Assembly: GCA_014529385.2 (NCBI GenBank)
Contig: CM043963.1
Location: 105,985,912 to 106,049,911, forward strand
Length of the DNA stretch: 64,000 bases
Direction: 5' to 3'
Origin: Adiantum capillus-veneris
Lineage: Eukaryota; Streptophyta; Polypodiopsida; Polypodiales; Pteridaceae
Shown one piece after another: positions 1 to 12,489 of the stretch. Under the pieces are notes generated by a model. It made no database searches, had not been told where the DNA came from, and saw only the letters and a program-made list of their open reading frames with translations. The position numbers and the translations under genes were made by a program. Each line of letters begins with the position of its first letter. Position 1 is the first letter of the stretch.

Positions 1-1050
1 ATCATAAAGTGATATACCCTGTGAAGCTGCATCATGGCTCTTTCTGTATGAACCATCAAAGAACAACACATGTGCATTGCTGATCTGTGGCACTTCTTCA
101 ACTACCTTTCTCACCACCTCTTCCTTAACAATAAGAGGATTCTCCTTGTAGGTCAACAAATCATCTAGGGTAGCCCTTGTACTATCTTCCACTAGAAAAG
201 AGAACTCAAACTCCTGCAGCTCAATTACCCATTTCTTCACCACATTTGACATGTTAGTACCATTAATTAACTGTGGCAAAAAGGCATAACTCGTCAAGAA
301 AACAAAAGGCCGTGGTAGCAAGTAATGACGAAATCGTCAACAAGCAAATATTACACTGGCCATCACTAGCTCTACTTCCGAGAACTTTCTCTCCGCTACC
401 AAATTCACTCGGCTTGCACAATACACTGGCCTCATGTAATGGCTGCCCTTCCCTTTTTGCAATAGCATGGCTCCAATGGCATCATCCCCTACTGATGGAT
501 TTACATAACAAACTTTCTCCCAATCAGGAGCCTGCATGGCTGACAAACCCCCTAACACCTCTTTCACCTCTTGAAACACTTCTTCACACTTGTCATCCCA
601 TTGCAATGGATCATGCTTTGCCACTTACTGTAACGGATAAAGAAGCTGCGAAGACAATGGAATAAACCGTGCCATGTACTTCACTTTGTGTATAAAAGTT
701 GCCAATTGCTTCGCACTCGTAGGTGATGGAAGAAGAATAATAGACTTAACCTTATCTGGATCAGCCTCAATGCCATTTTCTGACACCATATGGCCCAATA
801 ACTTCACCCTTGGCTGTGCTAGATGACATTTCTTTGGATTTAGTTGTCCTCCACATTCATCATATCGAGTCAATACCATCTGCAGCTTCTCATGGTGTTC
901 AACCCTACTGCTATAAACACAGAAGTCATCCATAAAAGCTTTAACACAACTACCAATGAATGTTCCAACACCCAATTTGCTCTCTCTTGATAGAAGGAAG
1001 GTCCATTTGACAACCCAAATGGCAATACTGTGTAGCAATAGCAGCCCCAT
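1..1050 (-). pseudogene. RT C-terminal part and RNase H of element 1
   Basis: Second half of pol, in a different frame from the gag-RT frame, so a frameshift lies near 960-1050. The motif AFMDDFCVYSS (about 945-910) is the RT active site (F-x-DD form). It is followed by the thumb region, with GGQLNPKKCHL and LLGHMVSENGIEADPDKV as in Ty3 RTs. After TAA 625-627 the same frame continues with the RNase H-linked block (DAIGAMLLQKGKG, RPVYCASR), then TGA near 322. At 1-110 FFDGSYR marks the start of an RNase H domain with its first catalytic Asp. The domain continues beyond the window edge. Not functional as read. Confidence 0.85.
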
Positions 1051-3629
1051 GGCGTAATAAAAGTTGTCTTTGTGCGGTCTTTAAGAGCAATCTTCAATTG
1101 AAAATAGCCTGAAAAACCATCACACACACTGTACCTCTCATAACCTGCCACTGAATCCAAGATCTGATCGATGAATGGAAGAGGATATGGGTTCTTCTTA
1201 GTGGCTGCATTTAAGGGTTTAAAATCCACACAAATTCTCCACTTCCCATTCTTCTTTGGACTGACTACAACTGGACTCACCCATTCTGTGGTCTCCACAG
1301 GGACTATGAACCCTACCTTCAATAACTTGTCCACCTCTTCTCGCAAGGCTTCCATTTGCTCTTGACCCATCCTTCTTAGCCTTTGTCTCACTGGCTTAGC
1401 ACCTTCTTTCAGCTCTATATGCATCTCTTTGCCCTTGAACCCTCTGATCTCTTCATATGAAGTAATGAACAAATCAGGAAAACTAGCTAGCATGTGCAAA
1501 TATATCTCCTTCTCCATAGCTGAGAGGTCTCCACTGATCATTTGTGTCATCAATTCCTGCTTCTTTGACAACTCAACCTTGGTTTGCATCAGCCCTTCAA
1601 TCACTTCATAAGGCCCTTCACTTTCATCTTCAACCTTATTCGAAAATGCAACTAAACCAAACTCCTGGATTTCTTTGTCCATCAAAAGAAATGCAACATC
1701 AGCATCCTCATCACTGCTAGTAGTGCTATCACTGTCCTTATCTGCCATCGTGGAAGAGTCTTCATCACTAGACTCATCCTCATCTTCATAAAGCTCCTCT
1801 AATCGTTTCCTTGTGTCCATATTATAAAGCTTCTTGGTACCTGTCTTTCCATAGAGGCTAATCGTACCATGTCGCCAATCTTGAACAGCTCCCACTGCAC
1901 GTAACCATGGTCTGCCCAGTATAATAGGATATGCTCCCAACCCTGCTGGCATCACATGAAAATCAACCACTGCCTTTGCATCATATGCCTCCACTTCTAA
2001 GCTCTTTACAACACCCAAGCATTTTACTTTTTGATGGTTTGCCAATCTGATCCGAAACCCTGACACCCCAGCCACTGTGAGACCCATCTTCTCAACGCAT
2101 GAGTGTGTTATGACGCATATTTGGGCTCCGCCATCCACATAACCTTGTCCCAAATTTTTCCTTTTATGCCACACATCTACTATTGGACAAATGTCTGGTA
2201 GCCCATCCATTGCCAACACCTTTACTGAACCTCTCTCTGGCTCTTTCTCCATTGGGCTAACCATCCTCTTCCACTGTCGCTTTAGCTTAGGCACCATCTC
2301 TATAATCAGCCCAAAAGTAACATATGCCTTCCTGCTCGTCAGATCCTCCCTCAAGTCATAGCTTAATTGCCCATCCCCTAGTGGAAAATTTGAAACATGA
2401 AACTTTCGACGAGCTCTCCTTTTCCTCTTGGCCTTGACATCCTCGCCTTCATGGCTCTTTCCCTTCTTCTTGCTAGGACCTGGGACACTTCTTCCTTCCT
2501 TTTCCTCTGTCGTCCTCTTCCCAATAGGCATCACTAATGTATCCTCTAGCTTTGATGCCTTCTCCAAGGTGACTACACTTAGCACTTTTGTCTTTCCCTT
2601 TTCCTCCTGGGTTAATCTGCTGGTTCCTTCATCTCCCTTAATTTCGATGCCATAATCATGCGACCTAGTTAGCACCTGTTTTGGCAATGGATACATGTCT
2701 CCCCCCATCCTTGGTGGCTTATCACATTGCGGGCTGATGTGGCCCAACTCTCCGCAATTATAACATGTGGGCGTCTGCCTCCAAAACCTACTATTACTTT
2801 GTCCAACACCATTCCTAGGTCTTTCTTCACCTCCTGGCTGATTTGCAAACCGCCCTTGACCTCGATTATTTCCCACTTGACCTAGCATGTTTAGGCTGAG
2901 ATTCTTCATCAAATCAACCACTTGCCTCATGTCTTGCCTTAGGCCATCATCTTGCATTGCTGTAGTGACCACTGCTGGCATAACCTGAGTAGTAACAGGA
3001 ACCACTGGTTCATGATGAACCCCTGACATACGACCTTGTAAAGAGTCCATAGGCTGAAATTCAGACCTCATGGGCAAAGACTCCACCCCTAACTGGCTCA
3101 TTTTCCTCAGCTTCCACTCTTTGTTCCTTGCTACCTCTAGTGCATCTTCATATGTCCTAGGCTTCTTTAGCTCCACTCTCCAACGTATATTCTCCCAAAG
3201 ACCAGCTAAGAACCTGTCCTTCTTCATCATGTCAGGCGGGGGTACCTGTGGTGCTAAGGCCTTGCACATTCGCTCCCATGCCAATGAAAACTTACGTATG
3301 TACGCATCTACTGGCTCACCTTCCTTTTGCACCAAAGCCTGTACTTCTTGCCACACTTTGTCAGGATCTTCTATCTTCACAAACTCCACTTCCAACCCAT
3401 GTCGTAGATTGTCCCAACTCAACCTTACAGGTGGATCATCCACACGCAACTCCTCTTCAAATGCTTTAGATCAAACTCGTGCATCACTCTTCAAACAAAT
3501 TTGGAGAAGGCGTAACATCTGCGCACGGTCATGAATCTAGTTGCTAATGCAGGAAACCTCCATCTTTTCCAGAAAGTCCTCCACATCTTCATCACTTCTT
3601 CCATGAAACTCCGGATAAGAGAAAGCCAT
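870..3629 (-). pseudogene. gag-protease-RT of element 1
   Basis: The frame starts at ATG 3629 (MAFSYPEFHG), which lines up with the gag starts of the other Ty3 copies here. It contains TAG 3537-3539 and TGA 3471-3473, then is open for 859 codons. Domains in order: retrotransposon gag core (KEGEPVDAYIRKF, KDRFLAGLWENIRWRVEL); CCHC zinc knuckle CYNCGELGHISPQC (about 2768-2727); basic linker; retropepsin-like protease with active-site motif VDGGAQICVITH, where DGG replaces the usual DSG or DTG; an acidic stretch (EDEDESSDEDSS); RT fingers (WVSPVVVSPKKNGKWRICVD, YSVCDGFSGYFQ, LPFGLSNGP). The frame is lost just before the FMDD motif. Gag, protease and RT share one frame in this lineage. Confidence 0.88.
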
Positions 3630-3731
3630 GGCTACCCAAATTATGATGCTTTGAGAATCCCTTCGAACACACGTGCAAGAACCCAAAACTTTTCAATACC
3701 CAATCCCCAGAAACTTCAATGGAGCTCAGCT

Positions 3732-3951
3732 TTAGATAAGGACAAACACATGCACATCAAATGAGTTTTCATTGTTAATCATCGGAATGACACTAGGCAA
3801 AGGACATTCCAGGATCTCTCTCAATCTTCTTGGCCCAAACATAAAGACTATGCGCTGCTGGAAAAAGATCTTCCTGGACACATGAACATTAAATCTGAAT
3901 TCTTTGAGTTAAATGAAAAGGAGTGAACTGAGGGCCATTTTGATCATCCAT
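3732..3951 (-). pseudogene. Conserved leader reading frame upstream of gag, element 1
   Basis: This small frame lies between the primer site and gag, 102 bases before the gag ATG. It starts at ATG 3951 and ends at TAA 3734-3732. The length is 220 bases, one more than the intact 219-base homologue at 45555-45773, and the extra base causes a frameshift about 17 codons in. The first part reads MDDQNGPQFTPFHLTQ; after the shift the core reads RKIFFQQRIVFMFGPRRLRE, then EILECP and SFDVHVFVLI. The same core occurs in the other Ty3 lineages of this window. Function unknown. No match to a named domain comes to mind. Confidence 0.7.
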
Positions 3952-4686
3952 TAAAGCCAACCATGAAGCTCCCAAGAAGGCACACCTGACTCAACCTCTG
4001 ATTTTGCCAAAATTTCAGCAGCATAACAGCATAAATGGCTCAAAATACCAAAAAACCAGCCATCATAACTTGGGAAAATTTCGACAAAGTTTCCCCAGAA
4101 GTAGAGCAGTAGGAACCCAAAATATAGACTGTCTATGTATGCATAAACTGCCAACAATAGAACCCGAGCATCAATTAGGAATCACTAGTACATAGCCTAT
4201 GACGAGGTCACAAAAAGGGTGCTCCAGCTACCTGTATCACCGAAAGGATCTCTACATTTGAGAATCCCCCAGCTCAATAAAAACCTCACGCTATCGACCC
4301 TCACACGAAGGCTAATGCAAATCGCGTATAGTCAAGTCTCAGAAATGACTATCTTCCAGACCAAGTCTCAGAAATGGCTGGGACTGCCAAATACAACCAA
4401 GTATGGCTCCACAAATGCGTACAATGGCAGTTTCCACAAGTAACGTACAATCCAGCAGACAATGCGCTCAAATAGGCGCCAAGTGATGCATACCCACAAC
4501 AACTGCAAGTGACATCACTGCTAGTATATCACTATACTCCAGCTACCTGTACCTGTGTGAATCACCTGTACCTGTACCTGTACCTGTCCCTGTAACCTGC
4601 AACCTGTAACTTGTAATCTGCAACCTGCAACCTGTAATCCCGAAGCTCGAAGCTCGAAGCTCGAAGCAGAAGGTACTCGAAGAAGA

Positions 4687-4704
4687 TCCTCCGTGGGGGC
4701 GCCA
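4687..4704 (-). other. Primer-binding site of element 1
   Basis: On the minus strand the sequence TGGCGCCCCCACGGAGGA follows the LTR end by about six bases. It begins with TGG, as expected for pairing to a tRNA CCA end. The other Ty3 elements here carry nearly the same 18-mer in the same place (16505-16522, 46061-46078, 52415-52432). I cannot assign the tRNA. Confidence 0.7.
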
Positions 4705-4710
4705 AAAGAA

Positions 4711-4887
4711 TGTGAACGGGATGAAAACACACACAGAGCCTCTATAACGACCCGACACACACTCTTGGGAAGATACACACACACACACTATGGCGCACCA
4801 CTCGGCTTAGACAACACACCTGGCCGAGACAGGGAACACACCTCTGGAGTGAGAGGAGAGAGACTATCCACTTGCCCACTCCACACA

Positions 4888-4930
<43 letters not shown>

Positions 4931-5700
4931 GAAAAACTCAGCTCAAAAGAGGAGAATTTCTGATGTTTAGATACAATTGAGCTTGGGCCAACACCAATGG
5001 GGCAAATAGCTCACACAATATGGGTAAAATAAGCCAGATACAATCACAAACTAGAGCAGAAACTTCGCTCATAGGAGAAACTTACACAAAAAAATAGCAG
5101 AAAAAGAGTGAGGAATTTGGCAAAATGGACAGCGCCATCGCGTCCGGAACGGCCCAAAACCCCAGTCTACAATGTCAAAGTGCTCAAATTCGACTCGGAT
5201 GAGCAGTTTACGGCCAAAACAGGCTCCAAAAACCCCAAAAACACACCTGCGGCTGTTCCTCCTCTCTTCTCCACGTTTTTTCTGGTCTTCTCTCTGTTTT
5301 TTCAGTTCCCACACTTAGCTTTATTATTTGGGCACCCTTGGCCTTTTAGATGACCTCAAACGGACCCCGAACAGGCCAAAAACTGACCTCGCAGTGCATA
5401 GTTGTCACCCTGCTGCATCCATACGCACACCTGGCACTCGACTTTTTTCAATAATGCATCCCGACACCACGTAAAGTGGCCCCAAAAAGTGGTCCTAATG
5501 ATGACCTTTCTGCATAACTCTCACAAGAAAACACCCACATTGTGTCCGTCCTCATCCGCGTGCAAATATTGACCTCGTTCGCCCTCCTGACGCCACTAGA
5601 TGCCATCTGACGCACCTGCTGACCTCATGTTGTCGGCCTGCGGATAGCTTCCTCGAGAAGTTTTAGGCACTATAAACTCCTCATTATTGTAGAAAAAACA
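4711..5700 (-). repeat. Probable 5' LTR of element 1 (limits approximate)
   Basis: Non-coding stretch between the primer-binding site and unrelated sequence. It holds a (CA)n run of about 42 bases at 4886-4928. The inner edge (TGTGAAC on the plus strand, CA end on the minus strand) is set by the primer site; the outer edge at 5700 is only a plausible TG start. No second LTR copy is in the window. Confidence 0.45.
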
Positions 5701-5739
5701 TACTGGTACTGGTGATAGTGAAAATCGATGCACTATGTA

Positions 5740-7150
5740 CATGCTGTCCTACCTGTACACATGTGGGCCCCACGTAACCACCTGGCTATGGAAATTGGGC
5801 AATCCTTTATTCGATGCACCATGCATGTGTATGTACATATGAGCAATCCCTTGCTCCAAAAAACTCCTGAAAACGTAATGCGCATCATCAAGACTACTTA
5901 TCACGTATGAATGTGTCATGGCTGACACTGGGATGGCTACGTCCTTCTCACCCATAGAAAAAACTATGTGTCCTGCCATCAACTCATCACCCTCTAGCAT
6001 GACCATATCAAATAACTCTATGTCCATCATCTCTACATGTGTCTCTAGGAAACAAACCAGGTCTACCTAGGTCTGCACACTGACCAAACATGTTGTGTCT
6101 CACTAGAGCATTGTCGCTCTATCTCCGTCTCTACAAAGTCCATCGGCATCTCTTGCACAATGAAATTCTCTATCTCGTGAGCTTGGTGGATCTCACTCAT
6201 GAAGGAGGCATGTCTCGTCTCTCACTCAATGCATGCCAGCAACAAAACCGAGACTATGTCGTCTCTACATGTATAGGTTATACCAAGCCACTACAGCTCC
6301 CTTGGAAATCACTAGGGATCTACAATGCATCTATAAAGACCGCTCTTTGAGCACTATCTGACACACACAATTTGCTAGATGTCTCACTAAGGTCAAGCTC
6401 TATCTCAACTGAAGAACACAGCGCACATGTTGTAGCATATAGGATGCACCATTGGGAAATGACAAGAAACATCTGCTACATCTACAATGGAAAACACTGA
6501 ATGGCATCGGCCAAGTGCACACAACCAAAGCTCCCACTAGACAAAGTGGTAAATCATTCATGATGTGTTGTGACGTGGAAAGTTGCATCCTCACTTCTCC
6601 CCAACGGGGAGAAGTGTCACCTCTCAAAGACATGTAAGCATGAGGAACGCTAAAGGTAAACATGACATCACTATCACTGGCATATGAAGCCACCGTTCTA
6701 GTATGTTTTAAAGCCTCATTTTCATCACAAATACATCTCTACTACTACCTCATACATCTAAAACAATGACGCCTAATGTGCCCTGTGTGACCACAATGCC
6801 AACATCACATATCTAGGCAACTATGAGACCGTCATCTCTCACAAAATCATCACTATTGACATTGAAATTTCACACATATCAACAATATGGATGTCAAGAA
6901 ATGAAAGTTATGGCAAGAAAACCTAGGAGAAAACTGGAAGAGTCTCCCCTATAGCCTGAGAAAAAACTCAAGCAAGATCCCAACCAAAGACCATGTCAAA
7001 ATGGCAACAAAGTGGGATATCACTCAATCACTACACAATCATTAAAACCATGATCAAATGCATCAGAACCAATGCTTGCATATGCATAAACATCTCTACA
7101 ATCTGCAAAGAGTAAATAGCGTCACTAAAACAAGTGAGCCAAATTTGGGA
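5740..7150 (-). pseudogene. Decayed Ty1/copia gag-protease relic
   Basis: On the minus strand a zinc-knuckle block CWHCGHTGHIRRHCFRCMR is readable near 6810-6745; it closely resembles the knuckle of the copia element at 38877-40385. Further along, a block beginning SYASDSDVMFTFSVPHAYMS and ending FPNGASYMLQHVR (6693-6400) matches the protease region of that element, which has SGASYLLRHVRYVP. The frames are broken many times. Relatedness to the nested copia family is clear; the limits of the relic are approximate. Confidence 0.6.
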
Positions 7151-7369
7151 CAAACATCTCAACCGAGTGTAAATCGCAAAACCATATAGGGAAGTAGTGA
7201 GAAAACACGCTCAAAATGCATCCCAAAAGAGAAGATCTTAAAAAACTTGTAAAACCTATGACTGTTTGTAATCTGTAGCCACACAAACATATGCAATTGA
7301 CAAAACCTATCAAAAGTGAGAGTCTTAACTTGATCATTGCAAAAGTGGGAATATCTACCCAAGAAGAGG

Positions 7370-7372
<3 letters not shown>

Positions 7373-7455
<83 letters not shown>
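7373..7455. repeat. (CT)n microsatellite, about 83 bp
   Basis: Uninterrupted alternating CT. It is the longest of several such tracts in the window; others lie near 8740, 12795, 58989, 61966 and 62131. Stretch 7456-7840 next to it has no convincing gene. Confidence 0.95.
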
Positions 7456-7458
<3 letters not shown>

Positions 7459-7839
7459 GCTTGAAGCCCTGATAGAGCCTTCCCTCACTCTCATCGGTCT
7501 CCGCCTGAGAAAGGGGCAGCCCCAAGGGGAGGTCTCAAACAAGCCATAGTGCCGCCCCCCCTTCTCTCTTGCCAGGTAGTACCCAGACAACCACACCTGA
7601 GCTCACCACTCTCTGCTGTAGTTGCAACCTGCTCAAAACCCTTCTCACTAGTGAATGCCTCAAGTGCACCAAGCCCTGTTCCTAACCCTTCACGCCCATC
7701 TACTCGCTCCAAAACCGTTTTGACTTGAATTCTAGAAGCTTGCCAATTTACCCTCTCAGATGTTGAAATCCATTAAGGCCCCCATTCCCCCCCCATTCCC
7801 GACTCTAGCGAAGGACTCTGAACCTCCAACTCACTTATT

Positions 7840-8600
7840 CAAAACAAGATGCAGCAAGGGAGGTCATCCACACCAATCAAGTGCACACGCCTCTTTGTGT
7901 CTACACCACGGGTGGATCCAACAGATCTTCTACGTGCGCAAGTTTGACAACTCAAAGATGAAAACACGAAACTCAAGGTGCGTTTTGCGACCTTGGAGAC
8001 CCGTCTCACCATTTTGGAGTCACAAAAGTAAGCAATCACCAATCATATTCTTGCCAAAGAAAAGGAAGTTGAGTGAACGCTCACCACAAGCGTGGAAAAC
8101 CTTACCACTAAAGTCAATGAAGTAACTACCGCCATCTCTTCCAAGGTAGAAGAATGCATACAAGAACGTCGTCAATGGGAAGGATTGGTGCTATCCCTCC
8201 ACATTGGTGGCTTGCCCTCTACCTGGTGGGGGGAGAACGATGATTACACAGCGACCTTTACCAAGCTCAGTCAAGCTATTCACCCGGCCGATAGAGTTTG
8301 ATCCCAACACAATCGAGAAGGTCTATCATGACCACCACACCAACCAAGGCACTCTTGTCTTCAAAAACAAAGAGGCATGCGTAGCACTTCTACAGCAAGC
8401 TTGACTACTCAAAGGCTCCAAAGTGTGGATAAGCAAGGCCTTGACCCCCCATCAACTCAAAACCAAGAAAAAAGGACTTCAAAAGGTGCAAGATGCTCAA
8501 GAAACATGTAAATGGGCCATCTACTGAGGTGGTAGGGCCATTATTGAGGAATTTTGGGTCCCAAGAACTCCCATACCATCCTCCCCTACCCACCATCCCC
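7840..8600 (+). pseudogene. LINE ORF1-like relic (tentative)
   Basis: Three overlapping open stretches in different frames (7760-8125, 8092-8301, 8204-8404) read together as a decayed protein. It has a heptad-like segment (LTTKVNEVTTAISSKVEECI), then VFKNKEACVALLQQA, then LKGSKVWISKALTPHQLK and KWAIY-GGRAIIEEF. I associate this pattern with plant non-LTR retrotransposon ORF1 proteins, but cannot confirm the family. No reverse transcriptase follows; a (CT)n tract begins at 8740. Confidence 0.35.
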
Positions 8601-8739
8601 CCACTCCCTAAGTGACATATGTCACAATTTTGTTGTATTTGCATCTAGTCATTTATCCAATGTACCCTCTTGATAAGAGGCCCCATGTATCTTTCTTCGT
8701 CCCATAGGTCATATTTGACCTTCGACAATGATAATGAAA

Positions 8740-8747
8740 TCTCTCTC

Positions 8748-8811
<64 letters not shown>
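8740..8811. repeat. (CT)n microsatellite, about 72 bp
   Basis: Alternating CT with one interruption (CTAT near 8751). Stretch 8812-9026 after it shows nothing I can identify. Confidence 0.95.
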
Positions 8812-8814
<3 letters not shown>

Positions 8815-9024
8815 GCTTTTCATTGATGCTAGAGCTAGTGTGTATGTGTGTGTGAACACACATACACACCCTTAGAGAAAAAATTGAATTCTTCTTCTCT
8901 AGTAGTCGAATAGCTATGTAGCCCTTGCTCAATTCTAAGCACACAGTCTTGCATATGGTCTGCAAAATCCATGGCCTACATAGTTATTTCTTTCCAATTC
9001 CCCATACTTAGTGTTGCTTTGTTT

Positions 9025-9026
<2 letters not shown>

Positions 9027-9094
<68 letters not shown>
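9027..9094. repeat. (GT)n followed by (GA)n compound microsatellite
   Basis: About 41 bases of GT followed directly by about 28 bases of GA. Open frames across it are low-complexity artefacts. Confidence 0.95.
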
Positions 9095-9324
9095 TCACAC
9101 ACACACCCAAGATCCTTTTACTGCTTGATTAAAAGCTGCTTTTGATTCAGCTACATAGGTTCCAATATTTGCAGCTGCCCTTGATGCCTAATTCTCTGCA
9201 ATTCGACCTGCTTGACCTTGGCAACGCTGACTTCAAGTTTTCCTCAATGCAATCCCCCTTGCTCCCCCGTCAATTGCTTGTTATAGACCATGAGCTACAA
9301 ATTGTGTGTTACAAGCTGAAGGCA

Positions 9325-9391
<67 letters not shown>
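9325..9391. repeat. (GT)n microsatellite, about 67 bp
   Basis: Alternating GT with one early ATAT interruption. The stretch between 9095 and 9790 otherwise holds no gene I can support. Confidence 0.95.
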
Positions 9392-9393
<2 letters not shown>

Positions 9394-9796
9394 CGTGCAT
9401 GCATACACACTCTCCCACTCATGCTCCTTACAATGCTATAGAAGGCTTTAAATTTACTACCTTTAGTTTCCTATTGATTTCAAGCTTGCAATGATCTACC
9501 TTCTCACTCTTGCACATTCAATAGAGCTTCCCAAAGCTCTACCTTATGCAAAACCTGATTTGCTTTCCATAGGGAAGGTTACACATGCCGAGTGCTCCGA
9601 GATCCAATGGAGCTCCTCCCAATGCCATCGATCCTTTCCGGATCCGCGTTGGACCACCTTCAATCCGATGCCACAAAGCACCCAATTTTGTCACCACTGC
9701 TCATTTTTGCAGCTCTAATTGAAAGATTGTGTAGTGCACGGATGCATGTGTACATGTTGTGTATGATTCTTTGAAACATGCTAGTCTAGTGTCTTC

Positions 9797-9890
9797 ATAT
9801 GCCAATGATGATGATTTCACATTTACCTTTAGCATTCCTCCTTGTTACATGCCTTTAAGAGGTGAAACTTCTCCCCTTTTAGGAAAAAAA
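9797..9890 (+). pseudogene. Short copia protease-region fragment
   Basis: The plus strand reads SYANDDDFTFTFSIPPCYMP followed by LRGETSP. This matches the minus-strand relic at 6690-6600 (SYASDSDVMFTFSVP, LRGDTSP). Only about 30 codons remain. It shows that the same copia family seeded this area twice in opposite orientations. Stretch 9891-10300 shows nothing recognisable. Confidence 0.5.
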
Positions 9891-10413
9891 GGAATGTGAT
9901 TTAATCCTTTTTCCAAAAGACTCTTTATGGTGCATTCATTAATCACACATAGGTCACAAGTACAGAGATGTTGGCTAACTCACCAAAGTCTTTAAAAAAA
10001 GTATTTTAATTAGTTCAGGCACAATTAGGGATATTACCATGTCTAAGAAAATCATTGTTGTAGACAAGATTTTTAATTGGTTGTTGATAAGTCCAACCGA
10101 CTGCAACATTGTCTACTAGTTTATGGTTACCAAAAAGTAAGTCAAAGCACTCACAAATATTTCCTTTGGGAAAGACCAATCCAAAAGTTCATTTTGGAAT
10201 AGACAATGTCTATAGATAAGTTTTGATGCCGAGGACTTCTTTGGGAGTTGCTTCCTTCCACAGGGGCCAAAAAGTACCTGCAATAGTATAGAAGGCTACA
10301 AGTCAAGGAGGTGGCGGATGGGAGTCACTCTGCCTCTTCCTCTAGTAAAGCTGTGAGATTTTCCTCTACTAAAGTTATAAAAAGAGTTAGGTGTAAGGAA
10401 TGCAGTGAAAGAG

Positions 10414-11928
10414 TTATTGGGGGGTAGTTACAAAGTTTAGTCTTTTCAAATAGGGAGAATCAGCATCCTCATTGCATGGTTTGACCAATGCATTGATGAT
10501 TTTGATACCTTTGTAGTTGGCATAAGTTGTAAGATATGTGCCAGGTTCATCAAATTTGAGTTCTTTAAGAATATCCATCATGAGACCTTGAAAGATGTTG
10601 AAAGCAATTTGAGCTATAACAAGCTGTTTGGCTTGCCCACCCAACCAAGAGCATTGAAAGAAAGATGAGAATCCACAGGTTTCTCTGGAAAGATTTTTTC
10701 TAGATGATTGAGAATATACCAGATAGCATGGTCAAACCACATGATACTAGACTCATAGGGGGCTTTAGGGTCCATAAATTTGCATGGACACTTAGATATG
10801 GCCAAAAACATTCCAAAATGGATTTTGTGTAGAAGTCTGGGTTGCTTTTGGACAACTCCATATTTCCCTTTGTTCATATGTATAAGCCAGTGGTAGAGGA
10901 ATATTTAGGCTGGTCAGCAAAGTTGAATCTAAAAGGGGCTTTGATAAGTTCTCCTTTGTCCAATAATAGTCCTCCTTTTAAAACCTTGAGCTTGCAATCC
11001 TCCATTGTGGAAGCCGGTAGGTTGGCTATGTATACCCATGTTTCACTAAGGATAGGGGCCAAGAAGGCCTTGTTAGGGAGGACCCAAAGTTGATGGTCTA
11101 CACCAAACGATTCAACTTCAATCTATCTAACTAGTAAGAAAGGAAACAGTTTAGAAACTTTAAGAACCATCTCCAAAAGGTTAGCACCATTGAGAAAGCA
11201 AAGATTGTTTTGAAACTCTTTGACATCTTGCAGAGTAGAAAAAGATACCACTTGTTTGTGGGATAGCAGGGGTAGAGGAGCACTAATAAAAGTGGGATTG
11301 AGCCCACAAAGCTTTTTGAGAAAGTTGGATAGTTGTGCTCCAGATGAAGAAAATTGCGCTACTTCTTGGTTATATTGTACAGAAAGTATAGGCAATAGAA
11401 CAATATATTGGGAGATCAAGGCTATCCCATCTTTGTCATCTTTGTCTAAAGTGACCAAGATTTTGACCCAATCATTAAAAGACAACATATGTAAACTAGA
11501 GGACTTTTTATCCAAAGCCAAGACTAATTCATTAATCATTTGTGATGCTTCCAAATTGTTAATACATCTTAAGACAAGGAAAGTTGCCACAAAAAGGGGT
11601 TCAGAGGATAGTTCTAGGCCTTGAGAAAGGGCTAGGGCTTGTAACAAACAACATGTAAGATTAGAAATGGATTACTTAGGATAGGGAAAACAAAGTTTTT
11701 GGCCTTTGTGGCAAGAAAAGGTCTAGTTCTAAGGGTAGGGTTTTTTTTTGGGGGGTGGTCCTTTAAGTACATTATGATTTTCTCTAAAACTTTCCCATGT
11801 TTCTCCGAGTCTTGGATAACTCTCATACAAGATATCAATTTGTAATATGAGTGTTCTTGAAAGAATGTATATACATCAAGGTTAGTAGTTTTGGATATCC
11901 ATGCAACCTTTAAAACAGCCGAGTCCAA
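10414..11928 (-). pseudogene. Unidentified decayed coding region
   Basis: Five minus-strand open stretches follow each other with little overlap: 11928-11632, 11647-11123, 11062-10874, 10877-10614 and 10644-10414. Their composition looks coding (for example SETWVYIANLPASTMEDCKL and PFRFNFADQPKYSSTTG). The succession suggests one broken gene of about 1.5 kb read right to left. I do not recognise the product. The longest piece is 174 codons. A retroelement ORF1 or a captured host gene are both possible. Confidence 0.3.
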
Positions 11929-12149
11929 GGACTATGATAGGCATGAGCATGAATCTTGAATTATAGTCTCAGAGGGACCACTAGCACCAATCAACCTAAA
12001 AATAGGATTTATTGACAGTGGGTCCAACTTAGCTCTCTAATCCTAATTAGTCTCTAAAGCCAGTGTCTTGGATTTCCCAAACAAAACCTAGGAAAGACTT
12101 GTGAGTAGGACATGTGCGTAGCTGTTTTACTTAAATACATAAGCACAAA

Positions 12150-12489
12150 AGAATCATAAAGTTCAAAAGGCAGTTGGCTTTAGACAAGTGACTAGGGGTA
12201 GCATAAAAACAACTCAGTACTAGAATTATTTTTGTACATTGCAATAAGAATAAGGTATCATTCTAGTAACATAGTAAAAAGGAACAATTGTACTGTCAGC
12301 TTCAAAAAGTGGGATTAGTAGAACCATAAAGTTCAAAAGACAGTTGGCTTTAGACAAGTGACTAGGGGTAGCATAAAAACAACTCAGTACTAAAATTATT
12401 TTTTTACATTGCAATAAGAATAAGGTATCATTCTAGTAACATAGTAAAAAGGAACAATTGTACTGTCAGCTTCAAAAAGTGGGATTAGT
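12150..12489. repeat. 170-bp direct tandem duplication
   Basis: Bases 12150-12319 are repeated at 12320-12489 with only a few substitutions; both copies end in a GGGATTAGT block. Diverged sequence of the same type recurs at about 55760-55930, for instance around GACAGTTG and AGGATAGAGTCCT. No gene is seen in 11929-12790. Confidence 0.85.

Larger units (their letters stand above)
1..5700 (-). mobile_element. Ty3/gypsy LTR retrotransposon (element 1), 3' part cut by window edge
   Basis: Reading on the minus strand the order is 5' LTR (about 5700 to 4711), primer-binding site (4704-4687), a small leader frame (3951-3732), gag with zinc knuckle, retropepsin-like protease, reverse transcriptase and RNase H. 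RT before any integrase with this gag type is the Ty3/gypsy order. Integrase, polypurine tract and 3' LTR would lie left of base 1. The copy is dead: stops TAG 3537-3539 and TGA 3471-3473 in gag, a frameshift in RT, TAA 625-627, and a TGA near 322. The outer LTR limit (5700) is a guess based on a possible TG start there; no duplicate LTR is available to confirm it. Confidence 0.88.

Noticed and set aside
4521-4980. Frames with TGTGTG and CRLQ repeats near the element 1 LTR
   Set aside because: Produced by short tandem repeats (CCTGTA, CGAAGCT, CA) beside the primer site.
7125-7596. Arg/Glu repeat frames on the minus strand
   Set aside because: Translation of the (CT)n tract 7373-7455, no independent coding signal.
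11220-11624. Plus-strand frame of 134 codons
   Set aside because: It is antisense to a longer coding-like minus-strand frame (11123-11647) and has poorer composition.
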